Assembly (NCBI GenBank): GCA_051010195.1 | Contig: JBPCVV010000060.1 | Coordinates: forward strand, 1-64,000 | Length of the DNA stretch: 64,000 nucleotides | From: Anderseniella sp051010195 | Lineage (GTDB): Bacteria > Pseudomonadota > Alphaproteobacteria > Rhizobiales > Aestuariivirgaceae | Direction of reading: 5' to 3' | Shown here: one piece after another, positions 26,689 to 34,912 of the stretch | How positions within the stretch are numbered: position 1 is the stretch's first letter | Layout of the letters: each line of letters begins with the position of its first letter | Notes under the pieces: generated by a model | The model's input: only the letters and a program-made list of their open reading frames with translations | What the model was told of the DNA's origin: nothing | Database searches by the model: none | Translations under genes and position numbers: made by a program

Positions 26689-26952
26689 GATTGGCCTGTC
26701 CGATCTTCGGAAAAAATTGTTCGCGCTGTGAAAGCTGCCGCTGAAAGACCGCGAAACTATAGCGCATCACTGATACAGTGCAATGTGATGGTTTTTGGAC
26801 CGAACTGCAAGCTACACACAGTCACAGATGCAATATTGCAACCGTTGATGAGTACAACCAAATAATTCAGCAAAACTGGGCCGGTTGCCATGACTGCAGA
26901 TTCTGCTGTGAGCGTCTTGAAAGAGCACTCCGCCATCCGCATCATATCACAC

Positions 26953-28248
26953 ATGATGAAACAACTGATTCGAAATCACAGGCGGCATCGTCTGGCCGGT
27001 GCCGCCCTTGTCTGCACAATCTCGATCCTGGCCGGCTCCATGCCGGGCAGCGCACTCGATGTATCAGCGAGTTACCGGAAAAATGCGCAAAAAGCCTTCG
27101 ACAGGTTCCTGCAGGACCTGTGGCCGGAGGCCGAGCAGCGGGGTATTTCGCGCCGGGTGTTCGATGCATCGGTAAAACGCATTTCCCTGCAGTGGAAAAT
27201 CCCCGATCTTGCGCCGCCGAAGATTGCGGGCGAACAACCTGCCGCGTCACGCAAGCGCCAGGCGGAATTCGGTTCGCCGGGCAGGTATTTCAGGGAAAAA
27301 TCCCTCGACCAGCTGGCCCGGATCGGACGCAGGAATATCAAGAAGTATGCGTCCGCCTTCGCGCGGATCGAACAGACGACCGGGGTTCCAAGGCAGGTTG
27401 TCGCAGCCATTTGGGGACGGGAAACGGCGTTTTCCGGCGCAAAGATACCGCACAATGCCATGTCGGTGCTGGCAACCCAGGCCTTCCTCGGGCGCAGGCC
27501 GGATTTCTTCCGCCCCGAACTTCTGGCCATCATGGAAATTGCGCAACGCGGCGTGGTGCCCATGTCGCAACTGAAAAGCTCCTGGGCAGGCGCCATGGGC
27601 CATACCCAGATGCTGCCGGGGCTCTACCTGAAATATGCCAGTGACGGTGATGGCGATGGCAAGTCGGACATCTGGAATTCAATTCCCGACGCGCTGGCCA
27701 CCACGGCGGCCTTTCTGAAGGCAAGCGGCTGGAAGCCGGGCTTGAGCTGGGCATATGAGGTCGAACAGTCAGCCGCATTGGACTGCACGCTGGAAGGTCC
27801 TGATGAAGGCCGGCTGGTGGCGGACTGGGTCGCCGCGGGAGCCAAACGGGTGGCCAGTCGCAAGTGGCCGGCGCGGCTGAACAGTGTCAAAAGCTATGTC
27901 ATCATGCCGGCCGGCCGGTTTGGTCCGGCCTTCATTGCAACCGACAACTACTATGCCATCAAGAACTACAATGAATCCGATCTGTACGTGCTCTATGTGG
28001 GCAACCTGGCAGACCGGATTTCAGGCGGCGGGGCCTTCAAGACACCATGGCGCAAGGTTGACACTTTCACCCGTCCGGCCATGAAGAAGGTTCAGTCCAG
28101 GATGGTCGCGCTTGGCTACAATGTCGGAGACAGTATTGATGGATTGATCGGATTCAGAACCCGCACCGCCACCGGCATGCACCAAAAAAGACTGGGCATG
28201 GCGGTGGATTGCTGGCCAAACAGGCCGTTTATTGCGCGGTTGAAGTAA
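26953..28248 (+). CDS. lytic murein transglycosylase, MltB family, with peptidoglycan-binding domain
   Basis: 431 aa if started at the first of two adjacent ATG codons at 26953. An ATG at 26890 is also in frame; no clear ribosome binding site decides. The N-terminal basic stretch plus hydrophobic segment (LAGAALVCTISILAGSMPGSA) is a signal peptide. The SLT_2 domain shows AAIWGRETAFSGAKIPHNAM with the catalytic Glu, then SWAGAMGHTQMLPGLYLKYASDGDGDGKSDIWNS-like metal-loop residues. A C-terminal PG_binding_1 domain follows (KVQSRMVALGYNVGDSIDGLIGFRTRTA). It cleaves the glycan strand to 1,6-anhydromuropeptides. Its end overlaps the convergent neighbour by 20 bp. Confidence 0.9.
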   Translation: MMKQLIRNHRRHRLAGAALVCTISILAGSMPGSALDVSASYRKNAQKAFDRFLQDLWPEAEQRGISRRVFDASVKRISLQWKIPDLAPPKIAGEQPAASRKRQAEFGSPGRYFREKSLDQLARIGRRNIKKYASAFARIEQTTGVPRQVVAAIWGRETAFSGAKIPHNAMSVLATQAFLGRRPDFFRPELLAIMEIAQRGVVPMSQLKSSWAGAMGHTQMLPGLYLKYASDGDGDGKSDIWNSIPDALATTAAFLKASGWKPGLSWAYEVEQSAALDCTLEGPDEGRLVADWVAAGAKRVASRKWPARLNSVKSYVIMPAGRFGPAFIATDNYYAIKNYNESDLYVLYVGNLADRISGGGAFKTPWRKVDTFTRPAMKKVQSRMVALGYNVGDSIDGLIGFRTRTATGMHQKRLGMAVDCWPNRPFIARLK

Positions 28249-29344
28249 ACTTCTGCTTTTGAACCGAAACACCGGCGGAGCGAATTGCAGTTACCCGCTT
28301 TTCGATCGCTGGACGGTAATTGTTGGAAATTGCGGCACGCATGCGTTCAGCCTGTGCGGATGGGCTGTGCGGATAGACGGCAAACAGGCGCTTGAAAAAG
28401 GCCCGTGTGTTGCTGCTGCACTCCAGAAGGACGTTGTCCACAACGGCATCAACCGGCTGGTTGGATTGCGGCGCCGTCCGGTCGGTGGCGTCGCGATAAC
28501 AGGAGAACATCTCTTCCTTGGCAAGTTCCAGTTCAGCTTCCCCGGTGATCGGCTGAGGCGGGGCCGCAACAGGAGCCAGAGAGGCGGTTGTCTGTTCAGC
28601 GGCCTGGACAGCAGGTTCTGCCGCTGTCGGCAAAGGCGGAGTGGCTGCGCCAGCAGCCAGCTTCTGTTCTTCACGCACCTTCAGCACCGCTTCGCGCACG
28701 GCCGGCACGAAGGTCGATCCGGTTAATTCCTTGGCCATCTTGCGGGACTTCTTGCCGCCGAACCTGGCCGCCAGCACTTTCGACATGGAGCCGAACGACT
28801 TCTTGCACTCCGTCTTGATGGAACGCGCCACAACTGAGCGCAGGTTCAGCTTGGGAATTTTCTGCGCACGAGCCCGGGCATAGGTCGAGATACAGTCACG
28901 GAACGCAAAAACCTTGGGGTTCCCGGTGTCGCGCCACCATTTGGCCTCGCTCACACGCGCCCTCTTCTTCCTGCGCTTGCGGGTCGAGGCTTTCTTTTTG
29001 CGTTTGGCCGGTTTGACCGCCGGTTGCGCGGCCTGCAACTGCCGAGGCCCAGACTGGACCGTTGGTTGCTGCACCTGCTGTTGCGTCGGCGCCGGTTGCA
29101 CGCCGCCTTCTACAGTCGGCTGGGCGATATTGATCGTCCGGCCACCTACGGATCTGACAGTCTGCTTGGCCGGAATCTCATTTGCTCCGGTCGGCTCGGT
29201 GCCGGTAAACACCTGCAATCCACGAGGTTTTACCGTATTGACCCGCTCGTTGCCCGACCGTTCGATGGTTTCTGCCCACGCCCCTGAACTGCCTGCAAGA
29301 CAGGCAATGGTTACAATGGCAACGGCTGAGAATTTACAATTCAT
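28229..29344 (-). CDS. secreted protein with a polybasic block, function unknown
   Basis: 371 aa from the ATG at 29344, which opens a clear signal peptide (AVAIVTIACLAGSSGAWA, cleavage near residue 24). The longer frame to 29404 is dropped. After a Gln/Pro/Val-rich linker (residues 75-110) comes a block of almost only Lys and Arg at 111-130. A compact domain with conserved-looking Cys (AFRDCISTYARARAQ, SIKTECKKSFGSM) follows, then a Pro/Ala linker and a second Cys-containing helical domain (ELAKEEMFSCYRDATD, LLECSSNTRAFFKRL). Four spaced Cys suggest two disulfides. I do not recognise the family. The basic block could bind the anionic cell wall or lipopolysaccharide; that is a guess. Confidence 0.7.
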   Translation of the reverse strand: MNCKFSAVAIVTIACLAGSSGAWAETIERSGNERVNTVKPRGLQVFTGTEPTGANEIPAKQTVRSVGGRTINIAQPTVEGGVQPAPTQQQVQQPTVQSGPRQLQAAQPAVKPAKRKKKASTRKRRKKRARVSEAKWWRDTGNPKVFAFRDCISTYARARAQKIPKLNLRSVVARSIKTECKKSFGSMSKVLAARFGGKKSRKMAKELTGSTFVPAVREAVLKVREEQKLAAGAATPPLPTAAEPAVQAAEQTTASLAPVAAPPQPITGEAELELAKEEMFSCYRDATDRTAPQSNQPVDAVVDNVLLECSSNTRAFFKRLFAVYPHSPSAQAERMRAAISNNYRPAIEKRVTAIRSAGVSVQKQKFTSTAQ

Positions 29345-29662
29345 AAAAGGGTTCCCTTTTGGCTCCCCGACATTCGTCCAGCATGACCAACAAACAGGCA
29401 ACAAAATGACGCCAATTTGGCCAACTCAATCAGTTCATTAGGTTGTTGAACACACCATGGAGAATGTCCTTGCAAACACCATGCCGAAAAGTTTAACCCA
29501 CTGCACAACAACCGTCCTTGACGGGGTTCAGCGACAGACCGTCAAAAAAACCACCGGCAATGCATGAAAAACCAATAAACTTGATATATTTCAGAGCGTT
29601 ACCGTTGTTCAATTGACTCATGGCAGTCCGGTTTTTCTTGGCAAATTGCCGGCAAAATCCGC
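29345..29662. other. gene-free stretch between the ETF-QO gene and the polybasic protein gene
   Basis: 318 bp. A 7-bp stem, TTGACGG and CCGTCAA with a 14-nt loop, lies at 29518-29545 and may end or protect the ETF-QO transcript, though no T-run follows it in that direction. A 42-codon minus frame at 29493-29621 with a hydrophobic middle is possible but has no clear ribosome binding site and is not called. Upstream of 29344 I find no convincing promoter. Confidence 0.5.
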
Positions 29663-31336
29663 CTACATGTTCGGGTAGTTCGGTCCCTCGCCACCTTGCG
29701 GCACAGTCCAGACGATGTTCTGGGCCGGATCCTTGATATCGCAGGTCTTGCAGTGCACGCAATTCTGGAAATTGATCTGGAATTTGTCATTTCCGGCTTC
29801 GTCCTTGACTATTTCATAGACACCGGCCGGGCAATAGCGCTGCGCCGGCTCGGCGTATTCGGGCAGATTCCGGCTGACCGGAACCGACGCATCCTTGAGG
29901 TGCAGGTGTGCAGCCTGGTTCTCATCGTGATTGGTTGCCGAATAGGCCACATTGGTCAGCCTGTCGAACGACAGGACACCGTCGGCCCGGGGATACTCGA
30001 TAACCGGATAATCCGCTGCCTTGCCGGTGGAGTCTGCATCGTTCTTTTCATGCTTCATAGTTCCGAACAAGGAAAAGCCAAAGAGCTGGTTGGTCCACAT
30101 GTCCAGCCCGCCCAGGGCGAGGCCGCCCAAAAGGCCGAACTTTGACCATAGTGGCTTGACATTGCGGACTTTTTTCAAGTCCTGCGCGATGGGAGAGGCA
30201 TCCCACGCCGCCTGATATTCGGTCAGTTCGTCACCCTGGCGGCCTGCTGCGACGGCCGCGGCAGCCGCATCGGCAGCCAGCATGCCGGACTGCATGGCGT
30301 TGTGGGATCCCTTGATGCGCGGCACATTGACCATGCCTGCGGAACATCCGATGAGGCATCCGCCGGGGAACGACAGTTTCGGCACCGATTGATAACCCCC
30401 TTCGGTGATGGCGCGCGCGCCGTAGGCGACGCGGCGGCCTCCCTCCAGCACATCGGCTATCAACGGGTGGTGCTTGAAGCGCTGGAACTCCATGTACGGG
30501 AACAGATGCGGGTTCTTGTAGTTGAGGTGAACCACAAAGCCGATTGAAACCAGGTTGTCTTCCAGATGGTACATGAACGAGCCGCCACCGGTTTTGGTAC
30601 CGAGTGGCCAACCCATGGTGTGAGTGACCTGGCCGGATTTGTGGTTTTCCGGCTTGATTTCCCATAGCTCTTTCATGCCGATGCCGAATTTCTGCGGGCT
30701 CTTGCCGTCCGACAGATTGAACCTGTCAATCAGCACCTTGGCCAGTGATCCGCGCACGCCTTCCGCGATCATGACGTATTTGCCATGCAGTTCCATGCCG
30801 GGTTCGTAATCCGGACCGGGCTTGCCGTCCTTGCCGAGGCCGAAGACGCCGGCAACGACACCCTTCACAGACCCGTCGTCGTGGTAAACCAGGTCGGAAC
30901 AGGCAAAGCCCGGATAGATCTCGACACCCAGACCCTCGGCCTGTTCGGCAAGCCAGCGGCACACATTGCCCAGGGACACGGCATAATTGCCGTGATTGTT
31001 CATCAGCGGCGGCATCATGAAGTTCGGCAGACGCAGAGCACCTGAAGGCCCGAGCATGTAGAAGCGGTCTTCCTGGACCTCGGTCTTCAGCGGTGCGCCC
31101 CTGTCTTTCCAGTCGGGGATCAGCTCATTGAGGGCAACCGGGTCGATCACTGCGCCGGACAGGATATGCGCGCCCACTTCAGAGCCTTTTTCCAGCACAC
31201 AGACTGAAATCTCTGTCCCGGACTTTTCCGCCAATTGCTTGAGGCGAATTGCGGCCGATAGGCCGGCAGGGCCGGCGCCGACAATCACCACATCAAATTC
31301 CATGGATTCGCGTTCCACTGCTGCTGCCTCGTTCAT
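29663..31336 (-). CDS. electron transfer flavoprotein-ubiquinone oxidoreductase
   Basis: 557 aa from the ATG at 31336. The frame continues to 31870, but that part overlaps the divergent uracil-DNA glycosylase gene. The enzyme takes electrons from ETF (fatty acid, amino acid and sarcosine-type oxidation) and gives them to ubiquinone at the inner membrane. Visible features are the FAD loop VVIVGAGPAGLSAAIRLKQ at residues 16-34, KGSEVGAHILSGAVIDP, the ubiquinone/membrane region GGGSFMYHLEDNLVSIGFV, and a C-terminal 4Fe-4S site built from RYCPAGVYE and NCVHCKTCDIKDP (four Cys). Expected length and all cofactors' motifs are present. Confidence 0.96.
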   Translation of the reverse strand: MNEAAAVERESMEFDVVIVGAGPAGLSAAIRLKQLAEKSGTEISVCVLEKGSEVGAHILSGAVIDPVALNELIPDWKDRGAPLKTEVQEDRFYMLGPSGALRLPNFMMPPLMNNHGNYAVSLGNVCRWLAEQAEGLGVEIYPGFACSDLVYHDDGSVKGVVAGVFGLGKDGKPGPDYEPGMELHGKYVMIAEGVRGSLAKVLIDRFNLSDGKSPQKFGIGMKELWEIKPENHKSGQVTHTMGWPLGTKTGGGSFMYHLEDNLVSIGFVVHLNYKNPHLFPYMEFQRFKHHPLIADVLEGGRRVAYGARAITEGGYQSVPKLSFPGGCLIGCSAGMVNVPRIKGSHNAMQSGMLAADAAAAAVAAGRQGDELTEYQAAWDASPIAQDLKKVRNVKPLWSKFGLLGGLALGGLDMWTNQLFGFSLFGTMKHEKNDADSTGKAADYPVIEYPRADGVLSFDRLTNVAYSATNHDENQAAHLHLKDASVPVSRNLPEYAEPAQRYCPAGVYEIVKDEAGNDKFQINFQNCVHCKTCDIKDPAQNIVWTVPQGGEGPNYPNM

Positions 31337-31382
31337 GTGCCTGATAACTCCCGAATTCAAAGGCCACTTGCCTGTTTCCGGT

Positions 31383-31410
31383 GTTATAGTGAACTTGTTG
31401 AAAGACGCAA
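31383..31410 (-). promoter_or_regulatory. predicted promoter of the ETF-QO gene
   Basis: Minus-strand TTGCGT (31410-31405), a 16-bp spacer and TATAAC (31388-31383) form a plausible -35/-10 pair about 45 bp before the ETF-QO start. It lies in the 100-bp divergent gap with the uracil-DNA glycosylase gene. Confidence 0.4.
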
Positions 31411-31436
31411 TCTGTTCCTGAAAGGACATTTGCAAC

Positions 31437-32333
31437 GTGGTCGAGGACGCTGAAAGCACACAAACACTGTCTGCACGGGCCGCTGCTGCAGCCGCCCTTG
31501 AATGGTATGTCCATATGGGTGCCGACGAAGCGATCGGTGATAATCCGGTGGACGGGTTTGCGCGCTCTTCCGAGCTGGCGGCACGCAGAACCGCCGCTGC
31601 TGCATCACAGGAGGCTGCCGTGAATGGCAGTACGCGTGCACCGCTGAACAGGCCGAGTGCGCCGGCAAGCCGACCGCCCAGGCCGGTTCCGCGCCAGCCG
31701 GCAGCCGCCCCTTCAATGGCAAGCGACGAAATCGAGCAACTGGCCGGGTCCTGCAGCAGCCTCGACGAACTGGCCCGAACCCTGGATGCATTTGACGCCT
31801 GCCCGCTGAAACGCACCGCGACGCAGTTGTGCTTTGCCGATGGCCTGCCGGGCGCACATGTGATGATCATCGGCGAGGCACCGGGACGCGACGAGGATGA
31901 ACAGGGCCGCCCGTTCGTCGGCAGGTCGGGTCAGTTGCTGGACAAGATGCTGGCCTTGATAGACATCAACAGGACAAGCGATGATCCTGCGCGATCGGCA
32001 TTCATAAGCAATATTGTGTTCTGGCGGCCGCCGGGGAACCGCAAGCCGTCTGCGTCGGAAGTGGTCATGTGCCTGCCGTTCGTCAGGCGGGCAATTGAAC
32101 TTGCGAAACCACGCATCGTCATTGCGGCGGGCGCTACTCCTGCCCAGGCGTTACTCGATACACCCACCGGCATCACCCGCATGAGGGGCACGTGGAAAAC
32201 AATCAGCACCGGCAATGGCGAAATCGACGTCATGCCGACTCTGCATCCGTCCTACCTGCTGCGGTCACCGGAAGCCAAAAGGTTTGCCTGGCGCGATCTG
32301 CTTGCTGTAAAGGCAAAGCTCCAGGCCATTTAG
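31437..32333 (+). CDS. uracil-DNA glycosylase, family 4 type
   Basis: 298 aa, GTG start with AAGGA about 11 nt upstream. The first ~115 residues are Ala/Pro-rich and poorly ordered. The glycosylase domain follows with MIIGEAPGRDEDEQGRPFVG (the GEAPG motif of families 4 and 5), SGQLLDKMLALIDI, NIVFWRPPGNRKPS, and the closing HPSYLLRSPE. Family 4 enzymes carry a 4Fe-4S cluster; the candidate ligands are Cys in FDACPLKRTATQLCF and further Cys near residue 215. It removes uracil from deaminated DNA. The long N-terminus is typical of alphaproteobacterial copies. Confidence 0.92.
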   Translation: MVEDAESTQTLSARAAAAAALEWYVHMGADEAIGDNPVDGFARSSELAARRTAAAASQEAAVNGSTRAPLNRPSAPASRPPRPVPRQPAAAPSMASDEIEQLAGSCSSLDELARTLDAFDACPLKRTATQLCFADGLPGAHVMIIGEAPGRDEDEQGRPFVGRSGQLLDKMLALIDINRTSDDPARSAFISNIVFWRPPGNRKPSASEVVMCLPFVRRAIELAKPRIVIAAGATPAQALLDTPTGITRMRGTWKTISTGNGEIDVMPTLHPSYLLRSPEAKRFAWRDLLAVKAKLQAI

Positions 32334-32399
32334 GCTTTTTGCATCTGTTCACAGCACGAACACATGTGAACTTCACATCTTCACGATTGGTGAACCGCC

Positions 32400-32948
32400 A
32401 TGTCGAAAATTGACCAGACCAGACCCTTCATCCCTGTACGCATTGCGGTACTGACAATATCCGATACCCGCACGCTGGAAGACGACAGGTCAGGCAATAC
32501 GCTCACTGAATTGCTGGTCGCCGCGGGCCATGACCTGTCCGCCCGGGCAATCTGCAAAGATGACATTCGGTCCATCCGATCGACCTTAAGGAAGTGGTTC
32601 AAGCGCAGCGATACCGATGCCATCATCACAACAGGTGGCACTGGGCTCACAGGCCGCGACGTCACCATTGAGGCTGTACGCCCGCTGCTCGACAAGGAAG
32701 CCGACGGTTTCGCCACCGTTTTTCACATGATGTCGTTCGGTAAGATCGGCACATCAACCGTGCAATCGCGCACCATGGCCGGTGTCGCATCGGGCAAGTA
32801 CGTGTTCTGCCTGCCTGGATCACCGGGCGCATGCAGGGACGGCTGGAATGAGATCCTGTCGAAGCAGCTCGACTACCGGCATATGCCGTGCAATTTCGTG
32901 GAGATCATGCCGAGGCTGGACGAGCATCTGCAGCGCACCAAGGGGTGA
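32400..32948 (+). CDS. moaB: molybdenum cofactor biosynthesis protein B
   Basis: 182 aa. MoaB/MogA-fold protein that acts on molybdopterin (adenylation or a related step). Signature stretches are VLTISDTRTLEDDRSGNTL, DAIITTGGTGLTGRDVTIEAV and GTSTVQSRTMAGVASGKYVFCLPGSPGA. It is 66 bp after the uracil-DNA glycosylase gene on the same strand. Its stop lies 44 bp before a repeat element. Confidence 0.94.
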   Translation: MSKIDQTRPFIPVRIAVLTISDTRTLEDDRSGNTLTELLVAAGHDLSARAICKDDIRSIRSTLRKWFKRSDTDAIITTGGTGLTGRDVTIEAVRPLLDKEADGFATVFHMMSFGKIGTSTVQSRTMAGVASGKYVFCLPGSPGACRDGWNEILSKQLDYRHMPCNFVEIMPRLDEHLQRTKG

Positions 32949-32991
32949 TTGAGGGTACAACTCTACTTGGCATTTGTTGCTAGTTTTATGT

Positions 32992-33193
32992 CGCTCACGC
33001 CAGCAGCCTGACGGCTGCGCTCCCTTGGGGGCGGGCCTAGCCGGCCCGAGGCCCGGTCGGGCCTAGTGGCAGTTTATCACAACCGTATTGATGAATGCCT
33101 CCGACGCACGGAACGTGCCGAGGCAAGCGCGACTGCGCGTCGCACGAAGTGCGCCCTCGCGGAGCGATTGGCGCAAGCCAATTCGCGTGAGCG
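32992..33193. repeat. interspersed structured repeat, copy B (202 bp), inverted relative to copy A
   Basis: The reverse complement of this stretch matches the element at 16931-17182 along its whole length. Shared blocks include GGGCGCACTTCGTGCG, CTTGCCTC, CTAGGCCCGACCGGGCCTCG and the CGCTCACGC ends. It lacks about 50 bp present in copy A. Its own ends are imperfect inverted repeats. The left hairpin is GCAGCC-TGAC-GGCTGC. The right hairpin is ATTGGC-GCAA-GCCAAT, where copy A has GCAGGC-GAA-GCCTGC: both sides of the stem changed together. It fills most of the 367-bp gap between moaB and the metallo-hydrolase gene. No ORF inside is convincing. Confidence 0.85.
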
Positions 33194-33315
33194 GTATTAA
33201 TGTGAAGACACCTCAAGTTAATGTGATCCTTGGCGCCATACCGTCGTTATACGTTATATGCATGCTCGCAACGAGTACGCCGTCCCAAATTCTCAACATG
33301 ACAGGGGTAAACCCA

Positions 33316-34305
33316 ATGACCAGTTCCAGTATTTCCCGCCGCAACGTACTTGCCAGCGCAGCCGTTGCCACTGCCTCTGTGCCGTTTGCAGGCTCGCTTG
33401 CCGTTTCACCGGCAGCCGCAAAAGCACCCATGGCCAAGGTGGATCACCCGACCCACCGGCGTTTCAAGCTTGGCGAGTTTGACGTCACAACCATCAATGA
33501 CGGAGCAATCAACCTGGAAAATCCGCAAGGCATCTTCGGCACCAACGCTTCGAAGGAAGACTTTGAGGCCCAGGCCAAAGCGAATTTCCTGCCGACAGAC
33601 AAACTGCAAATTAGCTTTACGCCGGTGATCATCAACACCGGAGACGAACTGGTTCTGTTTGATACCGGCAACGGCGAAGCCCGCATGCCGGCGGCCGGCC
33701 AGTTGATCCACTCCACGCTCAAGGCTGCCGGTTACTCGGCTGACCAGGTCGACAAGGTTGTCATCACCCACTATCACCCGGACCATATTGGCGGGCTGAT
33801 GATGGGTGGCAAGCCGACCTTTGCCAACGCAACCTACGTGGCAGCTGCCACAGAACATGATTTCTGGTCGGCGCCTGAACGCATGTCCGGCGGCACTGAA
33901 CGGGTCGCCAAGCTGACTGCGAGCAATGTCAGCCCGCTAGCAGAGAAGATGACTTTCGTGAAAGACGGCGACGATGTCACGTCCGGTATTCGTGCCATGT
34001 CGGCCAACGGCCACACCCCCGGCCACACTGCCTATTCCATCGAAAGCGGCGGCAAGCGCATCATCGTTGCCGGCGATTTTGCCAACCAGCCGGCGCTTTC
34101 GATTGCCAGGCCGGACTGGCATGTGAAATTCGACATGGACAAGGACGCAGCCGTTGCCACGCGCAAGAAGATGCTCGATATGCTGGCCGCAGACCGGGTG
34201 CCGTTCACCAGTTACCACATGCCGTTCCCGGCGGTCGGCTACATCGACAAGACCGCCGACGGCGGTTACCACTACGTACCGGTGAGCTACCAGCTCGACG
34301 TTTAG
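33316..34305 (+). CDS. Tat-exported metallo-beta-lactamase-fold hydrolase
   Basis: 329 aa from the ATG at 33316 with AGGGG upstream. The longer frame to 33088 lies in the repeat element. The N-terminus has a twin-arginine signal (SRRNVLASAAV, then an Ala-rich h-region), so it is exported folded with its metals. The MBL core is VLFDTGNGEARM, VVITHYHPDHIGGL (the HxHxDH zinc motif), ANGHTPGHTAYSIES, IIVAGDFA and, at the end, SYHMPFPAVGYI. Homologues include lactonases and other hydrolases; the substrate is unknown. It ends 10 bp before the convergent glycosyltransferase gene. Confidence 0.88.
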   Translation: MTSSSISRRNVLASAAVATASVPFAGSLAVSPAAAKAPMAKVDHPTHRRFKLGEFDVTTINDGAINLENPQGIFGTNASKEDFEAQAKANFLPTDKLQISFTPVIINTGDELVLFDTGNGEARMPAAGQLIHSTLKAAGYSADQVDKVVITHYHPDHIGGLMMGGKPTFANATYVAAATEHDFWSAPERMSGGTERVAKLTASNVSPLAEKMTFVKDGDDVTSGIRAMSANGHTPGHTAYSIESGGKRIIVAGDFANQPALSIARPDWHVKFDMDKDAAVATRKKMLDMLAADRVPFTSYHMPFPAVGYIDKTADGGYHYVPVSYQLDV

Positions 34306-34315
34306 GACCGGCCGG

Positions 34316-34912
34316 CTACTGGCCGCGCAACCAGTTGTGATAGCTTGTAGCGTCATCGACGTCTGCGAGCTGTCGCAACAGCCGGGCCCGGCCTCCGCCC
34401 AAATTTGCCATGGTATCGGTCAGCGCGTGCTCGCTAGACCAACGGACATTGTCGAACATCTTGAGCACCGTGCGCCGGCGCGACTGGCCCACGAGCCAGT
34501 AACCGCCGTCGGATGCCGGGCCGAACACCACCTCATGGCGGCCGAGCTGGTGGAAGGCGTCAGCTATGTCGGCACACTCAATGTGCGGGATATCGCTGCC
34601 GATGATCACCACTGGTCCGACGGGCAATTCGTTGAACATGCGTTGCATGCGGTCGCCAAGATTTCCAGTTCCCTGGTCAATCAGGTTGACGTTTTGCGGC
34701 CACACACCGGCATGAAGTTCATGCACGCCTGACACGGCAACCCAGGTCAACCAGCGCGGATCGCGCGACAGCAGATTGAGCGTTTTCGTCAGCATGACGC
34801 GATAGGCGCGGGTGGCCTCCATGGCCCCGACACCGGCGCCGAGGCGGGTCTTGACCCGGCCGATGCGCGGTTGCTTGGCCATGACAAGCAGATGCTGCGG
34901 GCGTGGGTTCAT
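34316..34912 (-). CDS. TIGR04282/DUF2064 glycosyltransferase-like protein
   Basis: 198 aa. The GT-A-like nucleotidyl/glycosyl transferase fold shows VMAKQPRIGRVKTRLG at the N-terminus, VVIIGSDIPHIECADI (the SD-x-P core), and VFGPASDGGYWLVG. TIGR04282 proteins were named from arsenosugar biosynthesis clusters, but most members are found next to TIGR04283 proteins without arsenic genes, as here. The start overlaps the stop of the TIGR04283-like gene by 4 bp. The product of the pair is unknown. Confidence 0.85.
   Translation of the reverse strand: MNPRPQHLLVMAKQPRIGRVKTRLGAGVGAMEATRAYRVMLTKTLNLLSRDPRWLTWVAVSGVHELHAGVWPQNVNLIDQGTGNLGDRMQRMFNELPVGPVVIIGSDIPHIECADIADAFHQLGRHEVVFGPASDGGYWLVGQSRRRTVLKMFDNVRWSSEHALTDTMANLGGGRARLLRQLADVDDATSYHNWLRGQ

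Noticed and set aside
29493..29621. 42-codon minus-strand ORF with a hydrophobic centre
   Set aside because: No convincing ribosome binding site, no recognisable motif, and nothing else to support it.
31337..31870. N-terminal extension of the ETF-QO frame
   Set aside because: It overlaps the uracil-DNA glycosylase gene on the other strand and lacks family similarity; the ATG at 31336 gives the standard N-terminus.
33088..33315. Extension of the metallo-hydrolase frame into the repeat element
   Set aside because: It would put 76 residues before the Tat signal; the frame there is the translation of the repeat.
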